A program made the translations under genes and the position numbers. The notes under the pieces were generated by a model. The model had not been told where the DNA came from. It saw only the letters and a list, made by a program, of their open reading frames with translations, and searched no databases. A stretch of 25,795 nucleotides of DNA. Source: Aquimarina sp. (lineage in GTDB: Bacteria > Bacteroidota > Bacteroidia > Flavobacteriales > Flavobacteriaceae). The first letter of the stretch is position 1. Each line of letters opens with the position of its first letter. This document shows positions 1 through 6,106 of the stretch, piece after piece. The DNA is taken from contig NZVW01000106.1 in assembly GCA_002697475.1 (NCBI GenBank), forward strand, positions 1 through 25,795. Reading direction: 5' to 3'.

Positions 1-243
1 CAGACCCTTGTTCTCACTTTCAGGTTGAGGTCTAAAAATCTTAACTTCTTCACCATCATAAAGATTTAAACCATTCCTAGTTCCTATCCAAACCCTTCCT
101 AATTGGTCTTCCTCAAAGGCCATTACAGTACTCTCCGATAGACCTTCCTTGACAGAAAAATGTAAGAAGTGATTGTAAGACGTATTCAACTGCGCTGAAA
201 GCCATAATGGCATAATAAGCAGTATGAATAAAAACTTTTTCAT
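1..243 (-). CDS. Propeller-type sensor, N-terminus only (probable hybrid two-component regulator)
   Basis: Only the first 81 codons are inside the window; the frame stays open to base 1. Translation begins MKKFLFILLIMPLWLSAQ, a clear Sec signal peptide, so the following part is periplasmic. Residues about 34-65 read LSESTVMAFEEDQLGRVWIG followed by TRNGLNLYDG, the classic Reg_prop (two-component regulator propeller) blade. In Bacteroidetes such blades form the periplasmic sensor of hybrid two-component systems (HTCS), with a histidine kinase and an AraC-type output domain further along the chain; those parts are not visible here. The gene is divergent from the polysaccharide-degrading block, the usual place for its cognate regulator. 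A propeller protein with a LuxR-type output is the main alternative. Confidence 0.85.
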   Translation of the reverse strand, partial: MKKFLFILLIMPLWLSAQLNTSYNHFLHFSVKEGLSESTVMAFEEDQLGRVWIGTRNGLNLYDGEEVKIFRPQPESENKGL

Positions 244-381
244 ATTGGAGCTAAATGGTTAGTTTTTTTAAATATAACGTAATTATTTAAAAATATTTTA
301 GCAAAAATAATGGAAGAGATGGTAACTTCTAGGATACTCAACACGAAAATCATTGAAACAAATAACTAGAAAACAGAAAGT

Positions 382-444
382 TGTACTTTTATACCCCTTG
401 ATATGTACTTTTAAAACAAGTAATAATAGTAATATTGTACTGTT
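382..444 (+). repeat. Three TGTACTnTT direct repeats
   Basis: TGTACTTTT occurs at 382-390 and 404-412, and TGTACTGTT at 436-444. The start-to-start distances of 22 and 32 bases are close to two and three helical turns, so all three copies would face the same side of the DNA. AraC-family proteins commonly bind direct repeats in this way, and the divergent sensor probably has an AraC-type output domain. The copies and spacings are read from the sequence; the role as an operator is inference. Confidence 0.5.
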
Positions 445-482
445 GAAATTTTTTTCAACAATTGAATACCCCCCTATTCAAT
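441..482. repeat. Two adjacent perfect 8-bp inverted repeats
   Basis: TGTTGAAA (441-448) and TTTCAACA (453-460) form a perfect dyad around TTTT. It is followed with no gap by ATTGAATA (461-468) and TATTCAAT (475-482) around six C residues. Both share a TTGAA core, giving four half-sites in 42 bases. TATAAT lies just after, at 485-490. These may be operator half-sites or two RNA hairpins if transcribed. Confidence 0.6.
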
Positions 483-780
483 AGTATAATATATAGCACT
501 AAGCAGAAATTGGAAATTTAGTAGTAACCAAAATTAAATTATCATGATTTTTGATCAAAGACCAATGCCTGTAAAGATGTATTATTATGTTCTTCATTAC
601 AAACAACGAACGTTCACAAAAAACAATCGAATCTCTTTAAACTCTTAAAACCCCAATATCTTGAATATTTCACGACACTTTAAACCTGTTTTGTAGCGGT
701 ACAGGCTATACACAAATTATTAAGACGAATCATCCCGTCTTATGAACTTCTTAAAAACCTCAAAATTTTCTTTGAATTCA

Positions 781-800
781 TTTTGGTATTACTACCAAAA
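781..800. repeat. Perfect dyad in the probable leader of the first enzyme gene
   Basis: TTTTGGTA (781-788) and TACCAAAA (793-800) are exact reverse complements around TTAC. The dyad ends 55 bases before the chosen start codon at 856, so it could be an operator or a leader hairpin. Confidence 0.5.
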
Positions 801-855
801 CGTATTTACATATTTATATAACCTTAAAACAAATTCTCTAAAACACAATTATCTT

Positions 856-3800
856 ATGAAAAAACAGATCCCCACATTATTTAGGAAGAAATCGATCTTC
901 CAAATCTTATTCTTTGCGTTAGCAATGAATTTTAGCCTACTCGCACAGACCCCTGTAGAAAAACACGGTAGATTACAAGTTCAGGGCAACAGGATAGTAG
1001 ACAAAAATGGTGAGGTGACAAGCCTTGCCGGAAACAGTCTTTTTTGGAGTAACGCAGGTGATACTTCTGATTTTTATAATGCAGAAACGGTAAACCATCT
1101 GGCTGATGATTGGAACAGTTCTATCATTCGTGTAGCTATGGGTGTAAAGGAATCCTGGGATGAAGGTCGTGGTTACATTGACAGTCCGGCAGCACAGAAA
1201 GCTAAAATAAAAAAGGTCATTGACGCTGCTATTGCTAATGGAATCTATGTTATTATAGATTGGCATACGCATGAAGCTGAACTTTATGAAAGTGAAGCCG
1301 TACAGTTTTTTACTGAAATGGCAGAAGAGTATGGAACTTATGATAACGTATTATATGAAATTTATAACGAACCTATAGGTCAATCCTGGTCTCAGATCAA
1401 ATCGTATGCTAATGCTGTTATAGCCGGTATTCGATCTAAAGATCCTGATAATATGGTCATAGTAGGTTCTCCTACCTGGTCTCAGGATGTGGATATTGCA
1501 TCAAATGATCCTATTAATGATACTAATACAGCTTACACACTGCATTTTTATGCCGGTACGCATAGTCAGAGTTTAAGAAACAAAGCGATTACTGCTATGA
1601 ATAATGGTATTGCACTATTTGCTACAGAATGGGGTTCAGTTAATGCAGATGGGAATGGTAATACCAATCAAGCTGAGACTAATGTCTGGATGGAATTCTT
1701 TAAAGATAATGGTATCAGTCATGCTAACTGGGCTATCAGTGATAAGAGTGAAGGTGCTTCATCTGTGCAGTCTGGCACTGGTGTGCAAGGTTTACAAAAC
1801 AACCAACTTACTGCAACAGGTACTTTCATAAAAAACATTATAAAAAATTGGTCTGATGATGATACAGGAAATCCACCTGGTGGAGGTACTACGGAATGTA
1901 GCTCTGTAGATTGTATTATTCAAGCCCTAAAAAATGCAAGTCCTGGAGATGAAATTATCATCGCTTCCGGAACGTATACTGCGCCTGATAAATTTTCAAT
2001 TGATGGCAGAGCAACGCGTTTTGGTTCTGCCAAAAGTGGAACGGCTGATAAACCTATAGTAGTAAGAGCTAAAAATCCTGCAAACCCTCCAATACTAAAA
2101 GGACCATCAGGTAGGTATGACGGATATCTTCTTTATTTAACTGGTGACTACTGGCAAGTAAAGAATTTGATTTTTGAAGAGGGATCTAAGGGTATTGTTC
2201 TGGATAATGCAAATCACGCTTTACTCGAAAATCTTACGGTAAGACAAATCGGTGAAGAAGGTATTCACTTAAGAGACGGATCTAGTAACAATTTAGTAAA
2301 AGGCTGTAAAGTTTATGACACTGGTATTACTAAGCCTGGTTTTGGTGAAGGTCTATATATAGGATCAGATAAAAGTCAACATGATAGATACAATAGAGAC
2401 TGTAATGATAATACTTTTGATGGTTGTACTATTGGTCCAAATGTGGCGGCTGAAGGTGCAGACATCAAAGAAGGTACTAAAAACACAGTGATTAAAAACT
2501 GTACATTCAGTGCTAAAGGTATTACAGGAGTAAATAGTGCAGATGCTTTTATTGATATTAAAGGAGCTTATGCGTTTATCTACAATAACACCTTCAATCT
2601 TGATGGCTCTACCATCATAAATGCCGGTATAGATTTTCTGGATAGAGGAACCGGTTATAACACAGGGTACAGACAAGCTATATTTAATAATATCTTTAAT
2701 CTGGAAGGAAGAGGTTCTGAAATTCAAACGGCCAGAAAAAAGCAAGGTGACCCTCAGGAAATTCATGTTTGGAATAACACAAGGAATCCTAATACTCCAG
2801 ACTTTCCTTTAAGTGATGGAACCGAAAATTACGTAACTCTTTCTTGTCCAAGCTGGAATATTATTCCGTGCGATGGTAATCCCAACCAAAAACCAATTAT
2901 TTCCTTCATCAACCCTTCCTCAAATGAGGTTAACGTAGAAACAGGATATGATTTACAAGTGCTGGTTAATGCTTCCGATGCTGATGGTACAATAGCCAAC
3001 GTGAAATTATATCTTGATAATCAATTAATCAGACAAGAAAATTCTGCACCATACGAATGGGGCCACGATGAAGCAAATGCAGAAGAATTGAATGGTTTAG
3101 GTGCGGGTATATATACTTTTAAAGCAGTTGCCATAGACAATGAAGGTGCAACAGCTGAAGATACATTTATTTTAAAAGTAAAAGAACCTACATCAAATTT
3201 TAATGTATCCTTCACTTCTCCAAGTTCAGATTTATTTGTAGAAGTGGGGTATTCACTAATGGTAGAAGCTGTTCCTTCAAATAGTAACTTGGCAATTGAT
3301 AACTTAAAATTGTATATCGATAATCAATTGATCAGACAAGAAAGATATGCTCCCTACACCTGGGGTCATAGTGGCTCACCAAATCCTCAGGAAGTAAATG
3401 GATTAGAAATAGGTTCCCATATATTTAAAGTAATCGCTACGAATGTTAATGGCGAGACGGCAGAAGATACCTTTATACTTACCGTAACCAATAGCGACAC
3501 CGGTGGCGGAGACAGCTGTTCCTTTGGTACTCCTATTGCTTCAGCTTTACCTGCTTTTAGCCAAATATCATATAGCCATGTTCATATTTTAGGAAGCGGT
3601 GGACCGGATATGAGTAATTTTAGAGAATTTACAATTAACTGGGACCCTACCTACAATGATCTGTATCAATTCGCTTTTAACACGAATAACGGTAGCCCTA
3701 ATTGGTATGTTGATCTAAGATCTAAAATGCAATACAATTTCAATTCCTCTAATCCGGATGTTACTATTACAGGTTCAGGTTTTTCAGGTCTTGATGGTAG

Positions 3801-4170
3801 CTATTGGGTTACGAAAGATGGAAATAGTTTCGTTATGGTCGAAAAAAATCGAGGATTTACTATTTATTTTAGCAACACTTCTTCTGCGCCTGCTTGTAGT
3901 GACAAAAGTCCCGGCGTAATTATTTCAGAAGAAAAGGAGCCAATTGCACTATTTCCTAACCCGGTGTTGGATTCTGATATTACCATCACAAATATTTCAG
4001 AAAAAGCAACCTCTATAGAAATTACAAATTTACAAGGGCAAGCGGTTTACAATAAAACTTTATCCGGCGACACACATACACTAAATGTTTCCACGCTACC
4101 CTCCGGAATGTATATCATTATTGTCAGAGGTCCTAAATACAGAGAATCTAAGCTTTTTTCTAAGCAATAA
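856..4170 (+). CDS. T9SS-exported GH5_2 endoglucanase fused to a right-handed beta-helix
   Basis: The frame is open from an ATG at 742, but 856 is preferred: it gives MKKQIPTLFRKKSIFQILFF..., a signal peptide ending near LLAQ, after an A-rich leader. The protein then has 1104 residues. Residues about 32-335 are a GH5 subfamily 2 endo-beta-1,4-glucanase, very like Bacillus Cel5A in the segments VIIDWH, YEIYNEP and FATEWG. Glu172 (in NEP) is the acid/base and Glu258 (in TEWG) the nucleophile. A GNPPGGG linker leads to a beta-helix at about 346-675 beginning SSVDCIIQALKNASPGDEII, with GEGLYIGS and DIKEGT (Asp536, Lys538). It resembles PL6/PL9 and pectate-lyase-like helices; whether it is catalytic is unknown. 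Two Big_7-type Ig repeats, the shared Cys-bounded module (888-1014) and a type-A sorting domain follow. It is first of the block, 71 bases before the next gene. Confidence 0.9.
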   Translation: MKKQIPTLFRKKSIFQILFFALAMNFSLLAQTPVEKHGRLQVQGNRIVDKNGEVTSLAGNSLFWSNAGDTSDFYNAETVNHLADDWNSSIIRVAMGVKESWDEGRGYIDSPAAQKAKIKKVIDAAIANGIYVIIDWHTHEAELYESEAVQFFTEMAEEYGTYDNVLYEIYNEPIGQSWSQIKSYANAVIAGIRSKDPDNMVIVGSPTWSQDVDIASNDPINDTNTAYTLHFYAGTHSQSLRNKAITAMNNGIALFATEWGSVNADGNGNTNQAETNVWMEFFKDNGISHANWAISDKSEGASSVQSGTGVQGLQNNQLTATGTFIKNIIKNWSDDDTGNPPGGGTTECSSVDCIIQALKNASPGDEIIIASGTYTAPDKFSIDGRATRFGSAKSGTADKPIVVRAKNPANPPILKGPSGRYDGYLLYLTGDYWQVKNLIFEEGSKGIVLDNANHALLENLTVRQIGEEGIHLRDGSSNNLVKGCKVYDTGITKPGFGEGLYIGSDKSQHDRYNRDCNDNTFDGCTIGPNVAAEGADIKEGTKNTVIKNCTFSAKGITGVNSADAFIDIKGAYAFIYNNTFNLDGSTIINAGIDFLDRGTGYNTGYRQAIFNNIFNLEGRGSEIQTARKKQGDPQEIHVWNNTRNPNTPDFPLSDGTENYVTLSCPSWNIIPCDGNPNQKPIISFINPSSNEVNVETGYDLQVLVNASDADGTIANVKLYLDNQLIRQENSAPYEWGHDEANAEELNGLGAGIYTFKAVAIDNEGATAEDTFILKVKEPTSNFNVSFTSPSSDLFVEVGYSLMVEAVPSNSNLAIDNLKLYIDNQLIRQERYAPYTWGHSGSPNPQEVNGLEIGSHIFKVIATNVNGETAEDTFILTVTNSDTGGGDSCSFGTPIASALPAFSQISYSHVHILGSGGPDMSNFREFTINWDPTYNDLYQFAFNTNNGSPNWYVDLRSKMQYNFNSSNPDVTITGSGFSGLDGSYWVTKDGNSFVMVEKNRGFTIYFSNTSSAPACSDKSPGVIISEEKEPIALFPNPVLDSDITITNISEKATSIEITNLQGQAVYNKTLSGDTHTLNVSTLPSGMYIIIVRGPKYRESKLFSKQ
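2896..3486 (+). repeat. Two Ig-like (Big_7-type) repeats in the GH5 protein
   Basis: Units 2896-3180 and 3199-3486 each encode about 95 residues with the motif NQLIRQExxAPYxWGH and end in DTFILxV. The same unit occurs in the next four enzymes. In such proteins these domains act as spacers or weak sugar-binding folds. Confidence 0.75.
3517..3897 (+). other. Shared Cys-bounded C-terminal module, copy 1
   Basis: This 127-residue domain begins at Cys888 (CSFGTPIAS) and ends at Cys1014. It contains FREFTINWDPTYN, NWYVDL and GLDGSYWVT. Its conserved aromatics, its place between the Ig repeats and the sorting domain, and its presence in all five enzymes suggest a carbohydrate-binding or surface-attachment role. 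I do not recognise the family. Confidence 0.7.
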
Positions 4171-4196
4171 GTGTCAATAACCTTTCACTTAAGCCA

Positions 4197-4227
4197 ATAA
4201 TCAGGCTCCTTAATGGAGCCTGATTAT
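4197..4227 (+). promoter_or_regulatory. Intercistronic RNA hairpin upstream of the first PL14 gene
   Basis: A 13-bp perfect stem (4197-4209 with 4215-4227) carries the arms CAGGCTCC and GGAGCCTG around TTAAT. An A-run follows instead of a T-run, so it is not a normal plus-strand terminator. It ends 13 bases before the next start codon. It may stabilise or process the polycistronic message, or affect initiation. Confidence 0.6.
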
Positions 4228-4240
4228 AAAAAAATAAATT

Positions 4241-6076
4241 ATGAAAACAAGACAAGAGAAAAAAACTATTATTCTTTTGCTGACAGCATTTTGCCTATAT
4301 TTTGGATATGGTCAGCAAAATATAATTTATCAAAATAATTTTGAGCATTTGCGTACAGGACAGTACTCTGAAAATGAATTTAAAGATGCTCTTGGTGTTA
4401 ACTTTTGCAATGGTGCAGATGAGGGTCGTGTGGCTATTACTTCTTTTGAAAATAGAGGAAATGTACTTCAGGTTAAATACCCTAAGGGAAAAGTTAAAAC
4501 TAATGATAGCGGTATGCACACCAAATTATTCTGGAATCATTATGAAACCTTTGAGGAACTCTATTTTAGTTATAGGGTATATATTCCTTCAGATTTTGAA
4601 TTCAGAGCCGGAGCAAAATTACCCGGACTGGCATATCAGACCCGTGATAGGAATATGTCATTACGGTTAATGTGGAGAAACAACGGGCTCTTAGAGTTCT
4701 ATAATCATTTTGAAACCAGACCTGTTTGGGACGATTGGACAGCATCTGTAAACTGGAGTCTAATTGATCCTTATGACGAACCCAGAGGACCTCAGCCAGA
4801 TCAGGTAAAGTTAAAAAAAGGAGCATGGAATCATATCGAAGTATATCATAAACTGAATACTCCCGGTAGAAATGATGGAGTTATGAGAGGTTGGCTCAAT
4901 GGCCAATTGGCAATTGACATCACAGACAATGGTGATTACAGACAGTCTGATGAAGAAGATATTAAGTTGAATAGCATTTATCTTTCTACATTTTTCGGAG
5001 GTAGTAGTGATGATTTTAAACCTACTAAGGATCTCTATGCTTATTTTGATGACTTTGTAGTTTCTAAAAGCCGTATAGGCTACAATGATTCCGGTGATGA
5101 AACTGGTGAAACCTTAAGTGTGGCGTTTAAGAACCCTGTTGCTGATCTCACACTTACTGAAGGATATGATCTTGATATAGAAGTCACTGCCATAGATACT
5201 AAAAATGCTATAAAAGAAGTGAATTTATATATTAATGATATTTTTATCAGAAAAGAACGTGTTTATCCATACACCTGGGGACACGATGGTTCTCCTAATC
5301 CTGAGGAGTTAAATGCCCTGGCACCCGGAAACTACTTGATTAAAGCAATTGCGACAAATGATGCAGGAAAATTAAAGGAAACTTCCTTTAACCTAACTGT
5401 TATTGAAGATACAGATAACTGTAATTTCAATTTACCTAGTGCCAGTGGTCTTGTTCCTCTAGACAATGAATATTTTAACTATGTACACGTTGCCGGTACA
5501 AGAAATAATGACTTTTTAAGTAATGTACTTAAATTTTCGGTAAAATGGAATCCTCAATACAATGAATTGTCAAAATTTGCTATCAACACTACTAATGGTC
5601 AGCCTAATTGGTATGTAGATTTTAGTGAAAATGCCACGTATCAGCTTAAACAAGCCAATCCTGAAATCTCACTAAGAAATACAGGTATTGAAGGACTAGA
5701 TGGTAACTATTGGATTACAAAAAAGAATGGGGAATTAATTTTAAAGTGTAAGGATAATAGTAAACTCATTTGTTTCAGCAATGTCGCCCAGGCGCCTTCT
5801 TGTATGGAAGATAAATCCGAAACAAGTAGTATTTCTAAACATTCTGATTTTAAGATATCACTTTATCCAAATCCTGCTTCTTCCTTTATACAACTCAAAG
5901 GTATAAAGGATAAAAATAGTACGATAAGCATTATCAACCTACAAGGACAACTGGTAAAGTCAGATCAAATTTCAGATAACGATTTAATTGATATAACGAC
6001 TATTCCTTCAGGCTATTATTTTCTTAAGGTTGAAGAAAAGTATGGAACCCACACCTTGCATTTCATAAAGGATTAA
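4241..6076 (+). CDS. T9SS-exported PL14-type polysaccharide lyase (first of two)
   Basis: A signal peptide (about 1-25, ending FGYGQQ) precedes a beta-jelly-roll domain at about 27-285. It matches polysaccharide lyase family 14 (alginate and glucuronan lyases): AKLPGL, then MSLRLMWR, then FYNHF. From memory, the active site of characterised PL14 enzymes (chlorovirus vAL-1, Aplysia AkAly30) is Lys, Ser-x-Arg, then Tyr-x-Tyr 12 residues after the Arg. Here Lys126, Ser140, Arg142 and Tyr154 fit with exactly that 12-residue gap, but the last Tyr is His156. One Big_7-type repeat (292-388), the shared Cys-bounded module (394-521) and a type-A sorting domain (LYPNPASS to the end) follow. The product should act on a beta-1,4-linked uronan such as glucuronan, outside the cell. 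It sits in the block 30 bases before a paralogue. Substrate is inferred; the fold is fairly secure. Confidence 0.75.
   Translation: MKTRQEKKTIILLLTAFCLYFGYGQQNIIYQNNFEHLRTGQYSENEFKDALGVNFCNGADEGRVAITSFENRGNVLQVKYPKGKVKTNDSGMHTKLFWNHYETFEELYFSYRVYIPSDFEFRAGAKLPGLAYQTRDRNMSLRLMWRNNGLLEFYNHFETRPVWDDWTASVNWSLIDPYDEPRGPQPDQVKLKKGAWNHIEVYHKLNTPGRNDGVMRGWLNGQLAIDITDNGDYRQSDEEDIKLNSIYLSTFFGGSSDDFKPTKDLYAYFDDFVVSKSRIGYNDSGDETGETLSVAFKNPVADLTLTEGYDLDIEVTAIDTKNAIKEVNLYINDIFIRKERVYPYTWGHDGSPNPEELNALAPGNYLIKAIATNDAGKLKETSFNLTVIEDTDNCNFNLPSASGLVPLDNEYFNYVHVAGTRNNDFLSNVLKFSVKWNPQYNELSKFAINTTNGQPNWYVDFSENATYQLKQANPEISLRNTGIEGLDGNYWITKKNGELILKCKDNSKLICFSNVAQAPSCMEDKSETSSISKHSDFKISLYPNPASSFIQLKGIKDKNSTISIINLQGQLVKSDQISDNDLIDITTIPSGYYFLKVEEKYGTHTLHFIKD
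5114..5402 (+). repeat. Single Ig-like (Big_7-type) unit in the first PL14 protein
   Basis: One divergent unit has NDIFIRKERVYPYTWGHDGS in place of the usual QENxAPYxWGH text. It is the only single-unit spacer in the block. Confidence 0.7.
5420..5803 (+). other. Shared Cys-bounded C-terminal module, copy 2
   Basis: This copy runs from Cys394 to Cys521 and is the most divergent of the five: the start is CNFNLPSAS and VKWNPQYN replaces INWDPTYN. NWYVDF and GLDGNYWIT are kept. Confidence 0.65.
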
Positions 6077-6106
6077 AGAACCTAATTTTAACTAACACAA
6101 GTCAAC

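Larger units (their letters stand above)
244..855. promoter_or_regulatory. Divergent control region between the sensor gene and the enzyme block
   Basis: This 612-base non-coding stretch separates the divergent sensor from the first enzyme (start taken at 856). It is very AT-rich. It contains three TGTACTnTT direct repeats (382, 404, 436), two back-to-back perfect inverted repeats (441-460 and 461-482), the palindromes TTTGATCAAA at 550-559 and GAACGTTC at 608-615, and another perfect dyad at 781-800. I found no convincing Bacteroidetes promoter (TTTG, then TAnnTTTG); the closest matches are TACTTTTA at 384-391 and 406-413, so no transcription start is proposed. The clustering of repeats at 382-482 suggests the binding zone of the divergent AraC-type regulator. 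Confidence 0.6.

Noticed and set aside
382..482. CRISPR array
   Set aside because: The repeats are only 8-9 bases and unequally spaced with no spacer-like units; they look like regulatory sites.
485..490. TATAAT as a sigma-70 minus-10 box
   Set aside because: Bacteroidetes promoters use TAnnTTTG, and TATAAT is expected by chance in such AT-rich DNA; no matching upstream element was seen.
742..855. Upstream ATG at 742 as the true start of the GH5 gene
   Set aside because: The extra 38 residues lack a signal-peptide pattern and bury the clear signal peptide that begins at 856; the segment also holds a dyad typical of leader DNA.
2365..2766. Minus-strand open frame of 133 codons inside the GH5/beta-helix gene
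   Set aside because: It lies wholly inside a well-supported gene, has no recognisable domain or leader, and its length is expected for antisense of such sequence. The same applies to the other short antisense and out-of-frame stretches inside the enzymes.
4197..4227. Intrinsic terminator after the GH5 gene
   Set aside because: The stem is strong but is followed by A residues, not T residues, on the plus strand; no minus-strand gene nearby would use the other orientation.
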